Made by a program: the position numbers and the translations under genes. The notes under the pieces were generated by a model, which was not told where the DNA came from, did no database searches, and worked only from the letters and a program-made list of their open reading frames with translations. This document shows, piece by piece, positions 1-8,467 of a stretch of 64,000 nucleotides of DNA. Source of the DNA: Streptomyces sp. SA15. Its GTDB lineage: Bacteria > Actinomycetota > Actinomycetes > Streptomycetales > Streptomycetaceae. The stretch lies in NCBI RefSeq assembly GCF_002291145.1, contig NZ_NTGE01000007.1, positions 52,418 to 116,417 on the forward strand. The letters run 5' to 3'. Position 1 is the first letter of the stretch. The number at the start of each line of letters is the position of its first letter.

Positions 1-830
1 TCGGTCATCAGCGCGTAGTCGTAGACCGGGACGGTGTACGCGCGGACACGCCTGACCAGGTTGGGGAAGACGTTGGTGCCGAGAGCGACCTTGCGGGCCC
101 GGACCTGACCGTACGGAGTGCGTACGGCCATCCCGGCGCCGTACGGCTTCAACGTCAGCGCCGGTGTGTGCTCGTGGACGCGGACGCCGAGGCGCAGGCA
201 GGCGCGCTTGAGGCCCCAGGCCAGCTTGGCGGGGTTGAGCATGGCCACGCCCCGGCGGTCGTACAGGCCCGCTCGGAAGGTCGGTGAGTCGACTTGTTGC
301 CGTACGGCCTCGGCGTCCAGGAACTCCACGCCGTCTGCGAGGCCCCGGCGGTCCATCTCCTCGTACCAGTCACGCAGTTCCCAGGCCTGGTACGTCTCGG
401 TCGCCACGTCGATCTCGCCGGTGCGCTCGAAGTCGCAGTCGAGGTCGTGCCGGGCGACCGCCTTCTCGATCTCGTCGAGGTTGCGGGCGCCCAGCTCCTG
501 GAGCTGGTGGATCTCGTCCGGCCAGCGGGTCAGCCCGTTGGGCAGGCCGTGGGTGAGTGAGGCGGCGCAGAAGCCGCCGTTGCGGCCGGAGGCTGCCCAG
601 CCCACCTCGCGGCCTTCCAGCAGGACGACATCCCGCCCGGGGTCGCGCTCCTTGGCGATGAGCGCGGTCCACAGTCCGCTGTAGCCACCGCCGACGACCA
701 GCAGGTCGCAGGTCTCGGCGCCGGTGAGGGCGGGCTCGGGGTGAGGCTTGCCGGGGTCGTCCAGCCAGTACGGGACCGGCTGGACGTCGGAAAGGGATCT
801 GGTCCAACGGCTCATGGCGCTCGGGGCCAT
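1..830 (-). CDS. FAD-dependent amine oxidase, gamma-glutamylputrescine oxidase-like (3' end cut by window)
   Basis: Leftward gene whose C-terminus runs off the left edge. The ATG at 830 is preceded by GGGAG about 8 bases upstream, better placed than the in-frame ATG at 815. The N-terminal half shows a Rossmann dinucleotide-binding motif (VVGGGYSGL, about residues 46-54) and the family pattern GWAASGRNGG that contacts FAD, typical of the DAO superfamily (PuuB/OrdL-like). These enzymes oxidise an amine to an aldehyde with release of H2O2. It is the last gene of a run with a polyamine-type ABC transporter (29 bp after the permease stop) and an aldehyde dehydrogenase, so the likely substrate is putrescine, a glutamylated polyamine or a related amine. 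The substrate is inferred from context only. Confidence 0.85.
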   Translation of the reverse strand, partial: MAPSAMSRWTRSLSDVQPVPYWLDDPGKPHPEPALTGAETCDLLVVGGGYSGLWTALIAKERDPGRDVVLLEGREVGWAASGRNGGFCAASLTHGLPNGLTRWPDEIHQLQELGARNLDEIEKAVARHDLDCDFERTGEIDVATETYQAWELRDWYEEMDRRGLADGVEFLDAEAVRQQVDSPTFRAGLYDRRGVAMLNPAKLAWGLKRACLRLGVRVHEHTPALTLKPYGAGMAVRTPYGQVRARKVALGTNVFPNLVRRVRAYTVPVYDYALMT

Positions 831-859
831 GATGTCAACTCCCTACACTTCTTTTTTGT

Positions 860-1687
860 TTACGCCTTTTGCTTGTTGCGGCGATTTCCGATGAGCATCG
901 AGGCCAGGACGAACAGGACGGCGACGAGGAACATGGCCGTACCGATGACATTGATCTGAACCGGTGTTCCGCGCTGTGCCGAGCCCCAGACGAACATGGG
1001 GAAGGTGACGGTCGAGCCCGCGTTGAAATTGGTGATGATGAAATCGTCGAAGGAGAGCGCGAACGCGAGCAGCGCGCCCGCCGCGATGCCGGGGGCCGCG
1101 ATCGGCAGGGTGACCCGGACGAAGGTCTGGAACGGGCCGGCGTACAGGTCCTGCGCCGCCTGCTCCAGCCTCGGGTCCATCGACATCACGCGCGCCTTGA
1201 CGGCCGTCACGACGAAACTGAGGCAGAACATGATGTGCGCGATGAGGATCGTCCAGAATCCCAACTGCGCACCCATGTTGAGGAACAGGGTGAGCAACGA
1301 GGCCGCCATGACGACTTCGGGCATCGCCATCGGCAGGAAGATCAGCGAGTTCACCGCGCCCCGCGCGCGGAAGCGGTAGCGGACCAGCGCGAAGGCGATC
1401 ATCGTGCCGAGGGCGGTCGCGCCGAGCGTCGCCCAGAACGCGATCTGCAGACTGACCGACAGCGAGCCGCACAGGTCCAAGACCCCGCACGGGTCCTTCC
1501 AGGCGTCCGTGGAGAACTGCTGCCATTCGTAGTTGAAGCGCCCCTTCGGTTTGTTGAAGGAGAACACCGTGACGACGACGTTCGGCAGGAGGAGATAAGC
1601 GAGCGTCAGCAGTCCCGCGATGACCACGAGATTGCGCTTGAGCCAGTTGACGCTCGTGCCGAATATGCGACTCCGTCGCGTGTTCAT
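860..1687 (-). CDS. Polyamine-type ABC transporter permease (PotC-like)
   Basis: 275-residue inner-membrane permease with about six predicted hydrophobic segments. The BPD_transp_1 EAA loop, which docks the ATPase, lies near residues 165-190 (DPRLEQAAQDLYAGPFQTF). Family knowledge places it as the second, PotC/PotI-type channel subunit of spermidine/putrescine importers. Its ATG at 1687 directly abuts the TAA stop of the upstream permease at 1688, so the two are almost certainly co-transcribed and translationally coupled. The substrate is inferred from the neighbouring amine oxidase and aldehyde dehydrogenase genes. Confidence 0.9.
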   Translation of the reverse strand: MNTRRSRIFGTSVNWLKRNLVVIAGLLTLAYLLLPNVVVTVFSFNKPKGRFNYEWQQFSTDAWKDPCGVLDLCGSLSVSLQIAFWATLGATALGTMIAFALVRYRFRARGAVNSLIFLPMAMPEVVMAASLLTLFLNMGAQLGFWTILIAHIMFCLSFVVTAVKARVMSMDPRLEQAAQDLYAGPFQTFVRVTLPIAAPGIAAGALLAFALSFDDFIITNFNAGSTVTFPMFVWGSAQRGTPVQINVIGTAMFLVAVLFVLASMLIGNRRNKQKA

Positions 1688-2611
1688 TTAAACCAGATCC
1701 TCCGTGCCGGACTTGCGGATATAGAAGGTGACCATGACGAGGATCGCGGCCATCAGGATGAAGGAGAGCGCCGCGGCCGTCGGGTAATCGAGGATCCGCA
1801 GGAATTGGGACTGGATGACGTTTCCGACCATGCGTGTGTCCGTGGAGCCGAGCAGGTCCGCGTTGACGTAGTCGCCGGCCGCCGGGATGAAGGTCAGCAG
1901 CGTGCCGGAGACCACGCCCGGCATCGACAGCGGGAAGGTGACCTTCCGGAAGGTGGTCCAGGGCCGTGCGTACAGGTCGCCCGCCGCCTCGTGGAGCCGT
2001 CCGTCGATGCGCTCCAGCGAGGAGTAGAGCGGCAGGATCATGAACGGCAGGAAGTTGTACGTCAGTCCGCACACGACCGCGAGCGGCGTGGCCAGCACGC
2101 GGTCGCCGGAGGTCCAGCCGAGCCAGCTGGTGACGTCCAGGACGTGCAGCGTGTTGAGGGCGCCGACGACCGGGCCGCCGTCCGCGAGGATCGTCTTCCA
2201 GGCGAGGGTGCGGATCAGGAAGCTGGTGAAGAAGGGCGCGATCACCAGGATCATGATCAGGTTCCGCCAGCGGCCCGCGCGGAAGGCGATGAGATACGCC
2301 AGCGGGTAGCCCAGCAGCAGACACAACACCGTCGCGGCGGCCGCGTAGGCGACCGAGCGCAGGAACTGCGGCCAGTACTCGCTCAGCGCGTCCCAGTAGG
2401 TCGCGAAGTGCCAGGTGACCTTGTAGCCCTCCTCCAGGGAGCCCGTCTGCACGGACGTGGAGGCCTGGTAGATCATCGGCAGCGCGAAGAAGACCAGCAG
2501 CCAGAGGATGCCGGGCAGGAGCAGCCAGTACGGGACCAGCCGGCCGCGTCTGCGCGGAGGCTTCTTCTCCGGAGCGGGCGCCAGGGGAGGCGCTTCGGTG
2601 AGCGTCGACAT
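1688..2611 (-). CDS. Polyamine-type ABC transporter permease (PotB-like)
   Basis: 307-residue permease starting at the ATG at 2611, which overlaps the TGA of the ATPase gene by one base. A basic, proline-rich cytoplasmic N-terminus (KKPPRRRGR) precedes about six membrane spans. The EAA-type loop is near residues 205-225 (LHEAAGDLYARPWTTF). It pairs with the next gene as the heterodimeric membrane channel of a PotABCD-like importer. The 1-bp overlap upstream and zero spacing downstream indicate a tight operon. Confidence 0.9.
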   Translation of the reverse strand: MSTLTEAPPLAPAPEKKPPRRRGRLVPYWLLLPGILWLLVFFALPMIYQASTSVQTGSLEEGYKVTWHFATYWDALSEYWPQFLRSVAYAAAATVLCLLLGYPLAYLIAFRAGRWRNLIMILVIAPFFTSFLIRTLAWKTILADGGPVVGALNTLHVLDVTSWLGWTSGDRVLATPLAVVCGLTYNFLPFMILPLYSSLERIDGRLHEAAGDLYARPWTTFRKVTFPLSMPGVVSGTLLTFIPAAGDYVNADLLGSTDTRMVGNVIQSQFLRILDYPTAAALSFILMAAILVMVTFYIRKSGTEDLV

Positions 2612-3786
2612 CAGGCCGCCTCTTCCTCGACGGTCTCCACGCCGGCGTCGATGTCCTGGGCCGCGTCCAGGCCGAAGGTGTGCGCCGGGTTCCAGTGCAG
2701 GACCACGTCGGCGCCGGGCACGAGCCGGCTGTCGCGGTCGATGTTCTGGGCGTAGACCTCGAACTCGGGGCAGACGGGGCTGTCGATGACGTACTGCGTG
2801 GAGACGCCGATGAAGCTGGAGTCGGCGATCTTCCCGGTGATGCGGTTGCGGCCCTGGGGTATCTCGCCCGCGTCGGCGGCGTGGGTGAGGGAGATCTTCT
2901 CCGGGCGGACGCCGACCAGCACCTTGCCGCCGGTCGTGGTGGGCGCGCCGCACCGCGCCTCGGGGAGGACCAGCTTGCCGCCGCCCGCCTTCAGCACGAT
3001 CTCGTCGCCGCTCTTGGAGTCGACCTCGGCCTCGATGAAGTTGGAGGTGCCGAGGAAGTTGGCGACGAAGGTGGTCTGCGGGTTCTCGTAGAGGTCGGTG
3101 GGCGAGCCGAGCTGTTCGACGCGGCCCGCGTTCATCACGGCGACCGTGTCGGCCATGGTCATGGCCTCCTCCTGGTCGTGCGTGACGTGGACGAAGGTGA
3201 TGCCGACCTCGGTCTGGATGCGCTTGAGCTCCAACTGCATCTGGCGGCGCAGCTTGAGGTCGAGGGCGCCGAGGGGCTCGTCGAGGAGGAGCACCTTGGG
3301 GTGGTTGATCAGCGCGCGGGCCACGGCGACGCGCTGCTGCTGTCCGCCGGAGAGCTGGTGCGGCTTCTTGCGTGCCTGTTCGCCGAGCTGGACGAGTTCG
3401 AGCATCTCCTCGACCTGCTTCTTCACCGACTTGATGCCGCGTCGGCGCAGGCCGAAGGCGACGTTCTCGAAGATGTCGAGGTGCGGGAAGAGGGCGTAGG
3501 ACTGGAAGACCGTGTTCACCGGCCGCTTGTAGGGCGGCAGATGGGTCACCTCCTGGTCGCCGAGGTGGACGGTGCCCGTCGTGAGCTCCTCAAGTCCCGC
3601 GATCATGCGCAGGGTTGTCGTCTTGCCGCAGCCGGAGGCGCCGAGCAGGGCGAAGAAGGAGCCCTGCGGGACGGTCAGGTCCAGTGGATGTACGGCGGTG
3701 AAGGAGCCGTAGGTCTTGCTGACGCCCGAGAGGCGGACGTCGCCGCCGTGGTCGTTGTCGTTCGTCTTGTTCGTCACGGTGGTCAC
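2611..3786 (-). CDS. Polyamine-type ABC transporter ATP-binding protein (PotA-like)
   Basis: 391-residue ATPase. The chosen GTG start at 3786 overlaps the stop of the binding-protein gene as GTGA, a coupling arrangement; a second GTG at 3777 is possible. Walker A is GASGCGKTT at about residues 49-57, the LSGGQ signature at 145-149, and Walker B VLLLDE at 165-170 followed by the D-loop ALD. The C-terminal 130 residues form a TOBE-type regulatory extension, as usual for PotA/MalK-class ATPases. It energises uptake through the two permeases encoded downstream. All catalytic motifs are intact. Confidence 0.92.
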   Translation of the reverse strand: MTTVTNKTNDNDHGGDVRLSGVSKTYGSFTAVHPLDLTVPQGSFFALLGASGCGKTTTLRMIAGLEELTTGTVHLGDQEVTHLPPYKRPVNTVFQSYALFPHLDIFENVAFGLRRRGIKSVKKQVEEMLELVQLGEQARKKPHQLSGGQQQRVAVARALINHPKVLLLDEPLGALDLKLRRQMQLELKRIQTEVGITFVHVTHDQEEAMTMADTVAVMNAGRVEQLGSPTDLYENPQTTFVANFLGTSNFIEAEVDSKSGDEIVLKAGGGKLVLPEARCGAPTTTGGKVLVGVRPEKISLTHAADAGEIPQGRNRITGKIADSSFIGVSTQYVIDSPVCPEFEVYAQNIDRDSRLVPGADVVLHWNPAHTFGLDAAQDIDAGVETVEEEAA

Positions 3787-5030
3787 GCCCCAGTCAGCTT
3801 CGCGAACTTCTCTTCGAACTCGGTCTCTTCCTTCGAGCTCAGCGAGCGGAAGGCGTGCGACTTCGCGGCCATGGCCTTGTCGGGGATGATCAGCGGGTTG
3901 GTCGCCGCATCCTTGTCGATCTTCTCCAGCTCGGCCTTCACGCCGTCGACGGGGCACACGTAGTTGATGTACGCGGCGAGTTCGGCGGCCGGCTTCGGCT
4001 CGTAGTAGAAGTCGATGAGCCGCTCGGCGTTCGTCTTGTGCCGGGCCTTGTTGGGGATCAGCAGGTTGTCGGTCGACGTCATGTATCCGCTGTCCGGGAT
4101 CAGGAAGTCGATGTCCGGGCTGTCCGCCTTCAGCTGGACGACGTCGCCGGCCCAGGCGATGCAGGCGGCGAAGTCGCCGCTGGTCAGGTCGGAGGTGTAG
4201 TCGTTGCCGGTGAAGCGGCGGATCTGGCCCTTGTCGACGGCCTTCTGGATGCGGGCGACGGCCGCGTCGTAGTCGTCGGCGGTGAAGTTCGCCGGGTCCT
4301 TGCCCATGTCGAGCAGGGTCATGCCGATGCTGTCGCGCATCTCGGACAGGAAGCCCACGCGGCCCTTGAGCTTGGCGTTGTCGAGCAGGTCGGAGACCGA
4401 CTTCACCTCGACGCCGTCGAGGGCCTTCTTGTTGTAGGCGATGACGGTCGAGATGCCCTGCCAGACGTACGAGTGGGCGCGGCCGGGGTCCCAGTCGGGG
4501 TCGCGGAACTGCGCCGACAGGTTGGCGAAGGCGTGCGGGAGGTTGGACGGGTCCAGTTTCTGCACCCATCCCAGGCGGATGAGGCGGCCGGCCAGCCAGT
4601 CGGTGAGGACGATGATGTCGCGGCCGGTGTCCTGGCCCGCGGCGAGCTGCGGCTTGATCTTGCCGAAGAACTCGTTGTTGTCGTTGATGTCCTCGGTGTA
4701 CTTGACCTTGATGCCGGTCCGCTGGGTGAACTGGTCGAGGGTGGGGTGGTGCTTCTCGCTCTCGTCCACGTCCATGTACTCGGTCCAGTTGGAGAAGTTG
4801 ACGGTCTTCTCCTTCGCCGAGTGGTCGTCCGCGGCGACGCCGCCCTGGGTCTTGCCCGCCGCGGGGATGCCGCAGGCGCTCAGCGCCCCGAGACCGCCGA
4901 CCGCGAGCGCTCCGCCCGCGGAGGCACGCAACAGGGACCGCCGGGTCATGGCGGCCCGGCCGTTGCGGAAACTGCGCCGCATGGCGGCCACCTGGGCCGG
5001 GGACAGGCGGTCGGGCTCGTACTGCTCCAT
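3783..5030 (-). CDS. Polyamine ABC transporter substrate-binding lipoprotein (PotD-like), Tat-type signal
   Basis: 415 residues. The N-terminus carries a twin-arginine motif (TRRSLLRAS, about residues 29-37), a hydrophobic stretch and a lipobox (LSAC near residue 55), so it is predicted to be a Tat-exported, lipid-anchored binding protein. The mature part fits the PotD/PotF family (NFSNWTEYMD opening; later IAWAGDVVQL). The ATG at 5030 is chosen because AAAGGG lies about 10 bases upstream. It is preceded by a 14-bp direct repeat covering the ribosome-binding region (see 5039-5066). The aldehyde dehydrogenase gene ends 71 bp upstream in the same direction. Confidence 0.9.
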   Translation of the reverse strand: MEQYEPDRLSPAQVAAMRRSFRNGRAAMTRRSLLRASAGGALAVGGLGALSACGIPAAGKTQGGVAADDHSAKEKTVNFSNWTEYMDVDESEKHHPTLDQFTQRTGIKVKYTEDINDNNEFFGKIKPQLAAGQDTGRDIIVLTDWLAGRLIRLGWVQKLDPSNLPHAFANLSAQFRDPDWDPGRAHSYVWQGISTVIAYNKKALDGVEVKSVSDLLDNAKLKGRVGFLSEMRDSIGMTLLDMGKDPANFTADDYDAAVARIQKAVDKGQIRRFTGNDYTSDLTSGDFAACIAWAGDVVQLKADSPDIDFLIPDSGYMTSTDNLLIPNKARHKTNAERLIDFYYEPKPAAELAAYINYVCPVDGVKAELEKIDKDAATNPLIIPDKAMAAKSHAFRSLSSKEETEFEEKFAKLTGA

Positions 5031-5038
5031 GCGCGTGA

Positions 5039-5066
5039 TGCCCTTTCGGGAGTGCCCTTTTGGGAG
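5039..5066. repeat. Two tandem 14-bp direct repeats at the binding-protein ribosome-binding region
   Basis: TGCCCTTTCGGGAG at 5039-5052 is followed directly by TGCCCTTTTGGGAG at 5053-5066 (one mismatch). On the transcribed (minus) strand each unit contains AAAGGGCA and a CCC/GGG inverted pair, so the likely Shine-Dalgarno sequence is present twice. Confidence 0.8.
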
Positions 5067-5101
5067 GGTGTGCGGCCGCGGGTCAGGCGGCCCGAATACG
5101 G

Positions 5102-6637
5102 CTATCGGTCCCCGAAGATGGTGCGGTGCCAGTCCTTGCGGGGCACCGCCGTGTTGTCGAACATGACGTGCTTGATCTGGGTGTACTCCTCGAACGAGTA
5201 CGCGGACATGTCCTTGCCGAAGCCGGACGCCTGGTATCCGCCGTGGGGCATCTCGCTGATGATCGGGATGTGGTCGTTGACCCACACACAGCCCGCCTTG
5301 ATCTCGCGGGTGGCGCGGTTCGCCCGGTAGACGTCCCGGCTCCAGGCGGAGGCCGCGAGCCCGTACGGGGTGTCGTTGGCCAGCCGGATGCCTTCGTCGT
5401 CGCCGTCGAAGGGCAGGACGACCAGGACCGGGCCGAAGATCTCGGACTGGACGATCTCGCTGTCCTGGGCGGCGTCCGCGATCAGGGTGGGCCGATAGTA
5501 GGCGCCGTTCTTGAGATCCCCCTGAGGGGCCTCGCCGCCGGTGACCACGCGCGCGTAGGCACGCGCCCGGTCGACGAAACCGGCGACACGGTCGCGCTGG
5601 ACGTGCGAGATAAGCGGGCCGAGATCCGTGCCGGGGGCGAACGGGTCGCCGAGCCGGACGGTCTCCATGAGGGCGGCCGTCCGCTCGACGAACGCCTCAT
5701 AGAGGGGCCGTTGCACGTACGCGCGCGTGGCGGCCGTGCAGTCCTGCCCGGTGTTGATGAGCGCGCCCGCGACCGCGCCGTGGACCGCCGCCTCCAGGTC
5801 GGCGTCGTCGAAGACGACGAAGGGGGCCTTGCCGCCCAGCTCCAGGTGGAGGCGCTTGACGGTGGCGGTGGCGATCTCGGCGACGCGTTTGCCGACGGCG
5901 GTGGAGCCGGTGAAGGAGGTCATGGCCACGTCGGGGTGGCCGACGAGGTGCTCGCCGGCCTCCTTGCCGGTGCCGGTGACGATGTTGACGACCCCGTCCG
6001 GGATCCCGGCGTCGGTGGCGGCCCGGGCGAAGAGCAGCGAGGTGATCGGGGTGAGCTCGGCGGGCTTCAGGACGATGGTGTTGCCCGCGGCGATCGCCGG
6101 GAGGATCTTCCAGGCGGCCATCTGGAGGGGGTAGTTCCAGGGCGCGATGGAGCCGACCACGCCGATGGGCTCGCGGCGGACGTACGAGGTGTGGTCGCCG
6201 GAGTACTCACCGGCCGACTGCCCCTGGAGGTGCCGGGCGGCACCGGCGAAGAAGGCGGTGTTGTCGACGGTCCCCGGCACGTCGAACTCGCGGGTCAGCT
6301 TCAGCGGCTTGCCGCACTGGAGGGACTCGGCGCGGGCGAAGTCCTCGGCACGGTCGGCGAGCACGGCGGCGAAGCGGTGCAGGGCGTCGGAGCGCTCGCC
6401 CGGGGTGGCCGAGGACCAGCCGGGGAAGGCCTCGCGGGCGGCGGCGACGGCCGCGTCCACGTCGGCGGTGGCGGCCAGTTCGTACGTGAAGACGTCCTGT
6501 CCGGTCGCCGGGTCGACGACCGCATGGGTGCGGCCGGAGGTGCCCTTCGTCAGGCGGCCCGCGATGTACTGCGCGCCGTCCGCGAAGCGCTCCTGGGCCG
6601 CGAACCGGTCCAGGGTGGCAGTGCCCGGGTTGTGCAT
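5102..6637 (-). CDS. Aldehyde dehydrogenase, gamma-aminobutyraldehyde dehydrogenase-like
   Basis: 511-residue NAD(P)-dependent aldehyde dehydrogenase. The general base Glu266 lies in LELGGKAP and the nucleophile Cys300 in GQDCTAATR; the coenzyme motif FTGSTAVGK is at about 242-250. GGAGGAG sits just upstream of the ATG at 6637. It is the first gene of the leftward run with the polyamine transporter and amine oxidase, consistent with oxidising aminobutyraldehyde (or a glutamylated form) to GABA. The closely related paralogue at 13617-15053 suggests two parallel or successive steps. Exact substrate is not decidable from sequence. Confidence 0.92.
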   Translation of the reverse strand: MHNPGTATLDRFAAQERFADGAQYIAGRLTKGTSGRTHAVVDPATGQDVFTYELAATADVDAAVAAAREAFPGWSSATPGERSDALHRFAAVLADRAEDFARAESLQCGKPLKLTREFDVPGTVDNTAFFAGAARHLQGQSAGEYSGDHTSYVRREPIGVVGSIAPWNYPLQMAAWKILPAIAAGNTIVLKPAELTPITSLLFARAATDAGIPDGVVNIVTGTGKEAGEHLVGHPDVAMTSFTGSTAVGKRVAEIATATVKRLHLELGGKAPFVVFDDADLEAAVHGAVAGALINTGQDCTAATRAYVQRPLYEAFVERTAALMETVRLGDPFAPGTDLGPLISHVQRDRVAGFVDRARAYARVVTGGEAPQGDLKNGAYYRPTLIADAAQDSEIVQSEIFGPVLVVLPFDGDDEGIRLANDTPYGLAASAWSRDVYRANRATREIKAGCVWVNDHIPIISEMPHGGYQASGFGKDMSAYSFEEYTQIKHVMFDNTAVPRKDWHRTIFGDR

Positions 6638-6739
6638 GTCGCTCTCCTCCGCCGTCGCCCGCGTTCGTCAGAGGCGGGTGGCGTAGCTCCAGCTCGATTT
6701 GAGTGCCGATCCTGACAGAGCAAAGGGCGTCCAACAAGT

Positions 6740-6775
6740 GATTCCGTTGTTGCCTTTTGGTTACGCGACGGAATC
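6740..6775. promoter_or_regulatory. 8-bp perfect inverted repeat in the divergent aldehyde dehydrogenase/NADAR promoter region
   Basis: GATTCCGT at 6740-6747 and ACGGAATC at 6768-6775 are perfect inverted arms separated by 20 bp, about 105-140 bp upstream of the aldehyde dehydrogenase start. The spacing suits an operator bound by a dimer. No known regulator site was recognised. Confidence 0.45.
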
Positions 6776-6858
6776 TGTCGACCAGGTGTCAGTCGGCGTC
6801 GAAAAGGGGGGACGGAGTGTCAGTGGTGACTGCCAGACTCGCGTGCATGGAGAGGACC

Positions 6859-7416
6859 ATGGGGAAGATCGAGTCGCGGGAGGCCCTGGTCAGGGCGGTC
6901 CGGGCGGGGGCGAAGATCAAGTATCTGTACTTCTGGGGGCACCGGCCGCGGCCGGACGGCCGGGTGGGGCCGAGCTGTCTGAGCCAGTGGTGGCCGTCGC
7001 CGTTCGAGGTGGACGGCGTGGTGTACGCGACCGCCGAGCACTGGATGATGGCGGGCAAGGCGCGCCTTTTCGAAGATCCCGAGGCGGAGCGGCGCGTGCT
7101 GGCGGCGGAGCATCCCGCCGAGGCGAAGAAGGCGGGGCGGCTCGTGCGCGGCTTCGACGAGGCGATATGGGAGCGGGAGCGGTTCGGGCTCGTGGTCGAG
7201 GGCAGCGTCCACAAGTTCGCAGCGCATCCCGAACTGCGGGACTTTCTGCTGGGCACGGGTGACCGGCTGCTGGTGGAGGCGAGCCCCGTGGACCGGGTGT
7301 GGGGCATCGGTCTCGCCGCGGACGACGAGGTGGCGCAGGATCCGGAGCGGTGGCGGGGGCCGAATCTGCTGGGGTTCGCGTTGATGGAGGCGCGGGAGCG
7401 GTTGCGGACGGGCTGA
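6859..7416 (+). CDS. NADAR domain protein (YbiA-like)
   Basis: 185 residues. NADAR signature elements run in order: YFWGH near the N-terminus, TAEHWMMAGKARLF, WGIGLA and the terminal NLLGFALMEAR. Known family members act on ADP-ribosyl or riboflavin-type N-glycosidic bonds (YbiA-like; some reverse ADP-ribosylation). The ATG at 6859 has GGAG 6 bases upstream. Alternatives are the ATG at 6847 and a GTG at 6817 preceded by a G-rich stretch. It is divergent from the polyamine operon and is followed by a hairpin that includes its stop codon. The physiological substrate here is unknown. Confidence 0.85.
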   Translation: MGKIESREALVRAVRAGAKIKYLYFWGHRPRPDGRVGPSCLSQWWPSPFEVDGVVYATAEHWMMAGKARLFEDPEAERRVLAAEHPAEAKKAGRLVRGFDEAIWERERFGLVVEGSVHKFAAHPELRDFLLGTGDRLLVEASPVDRVWGIGLAADDEVAQDPERWRGPNLLGFALMEARERLRTG

Positions 7417-7452
7417 AGCGGAGCCGAACCTGCAGGGCCGACTCCGCTTCAG
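7413..7452. terminator. Stem-loop between convergent genes
   Basis: CTGAAGCGGAG (7413-7423) pairs perfectly with CTCCGCTTCAG (7442-7452) around an 18-base loop. The TGA of the NADAR gene is inside the left arm. It probably terminates transcription from both sides. No U-tract is seen, as is usual in Streptomyces. Confidence 0.7.
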
Positions 7453-7490
7453 GTCTGAGTCTCAGAGGCTCACGCGGCTCCGGGGTGTAC

Positions 7491-8216
7491 TCAGCGGGTC
7501 GTCACGACGGACGTCGACACGGCGTGGGCGGCACCGTCGTAGTACGGGTCGGAGTAGGGGTCGGAATCCGACTCGTCGCTGTTGATGGCAAGCACGATCC
7601 CGACGACCATCACCGCGATCACGATGAGGCCGAGGATGATGCCGATGATGCCCGTGATCAGTCCGGCCTGCGCCTGACCGTGGTTGTTGGCCTCGCCGCG
7701 CTGGGCGCGTCGGCGTCCCTTGATCCCGAGGACCACGGCGACGATGCCGAGGGCGAGCGAGACGATGCCGTAGAGACAGAAGAGGCAGCAGGACAGGATG
7801 CCCAGCACCATCGCCGCGGTGCCCATCCCGTTCTGCGGGGGCGTCGGCATGCCGGGCCAGCCGTAGCCGGGAGGGTAGGAGGGGTACCCGTATCCGCCGG
7901 GGACGCCGGGGCCGGTGGGCGCCATGGGCGGGGGAGGCACGCCGGGGCCACCGACGGGAGCCGGTCCACCCACAGGAGCGCCGGCAGTCGGTGCGCCAAA
8001 GGCGGGGTAGCCCGGTGGGGGGTAGCCCGGTGTGGCGAAACCGTCGTTGGGCATCGAGGTGACGGTGGCCTGGTCGTGCACGGACGGCGGCTGCGGCGTG
8101 GCCGGCCGGCCGGTGTCGGGCGCCTGGTCCTTGGCCGGCGACGGCCCGTTCTCGGGCGGAGCCCAAGGGTCGCGGCCGGCGTTGGCCTCCCCGCTCGGCT
8201 GCGTCGCGTCCGTCAT
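7491..8216 (-). CDS. DUF4190-like membrane protein with proline/glycine-rich N-terminus
   Basis: 241 residues. The first about 130 are low-complexity Pro/Gly/Ala/Tyr (repeated PGYPPPGYP, GYGYPSYPPGYGWPG). Two hydrophobic spans follow, near 135-165 (with the cluster CCLFC) and 185-212, separated by a short basic loop (GIKGRRRAQRG). The layout matches small actinobacterial DUF4190 membrane proteins of unknown function. The ATG at 8216 has AGGGGGA upstream. It is transcribed alone, convergent with the NADAR gene. Confidence 0.75.
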   Translation of the reverse strand: MTDATQPSGEANAGRDPWAPPENGPSPAKDQAPDTGRPATPQPPSVHDQATVTSMPNDGFATPGYPPPGYPAFGAPTAGAPVGGPAPVGGPGVPPPPMAPTGPGVPGGYGYPSYPPGYGWPGMPTPPQNGMGTAAMVLGILSCCLFCLYGIVSLALGIVAVVLGIKGRRRAQRGEANNHGQAQAGLITGIIGIILGLIVIAVMVVGIVLAINSDESDSDPYSDPYYDGAAHAVSTSVVTTR

Positions 8217-8467
8217 GTCATGTCCCCCTAAGTCGTTCGTGGCGTCATGCTACGGCCTGCCGAATCACACTCCACCGCCCAGCCGCGTCCCATCCTGCAC
8301 CGAGGCTCCGGGACCCTCCCCGCACGCCCCCCGGCAGCCGTCCCGGCCCGTCCAGGGCACCCGCACACGCTCTCGCACCCGCGACCTACGATGTCACCGC
8401 ACTCGATCAGCCGATCATCCGCGCCGCACCCGACACAGTGCCTGGCGCCCTGCCTGGGGAGGCCCCC

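Noticed and set aside
869..2755. Long open frame on the + strand opposite the two polyamine-type permeases
   Set aside because: It is the GC-rich antisense shadow of clear permease genes; composition is Arg/Glu/Gln-rich with no family features.
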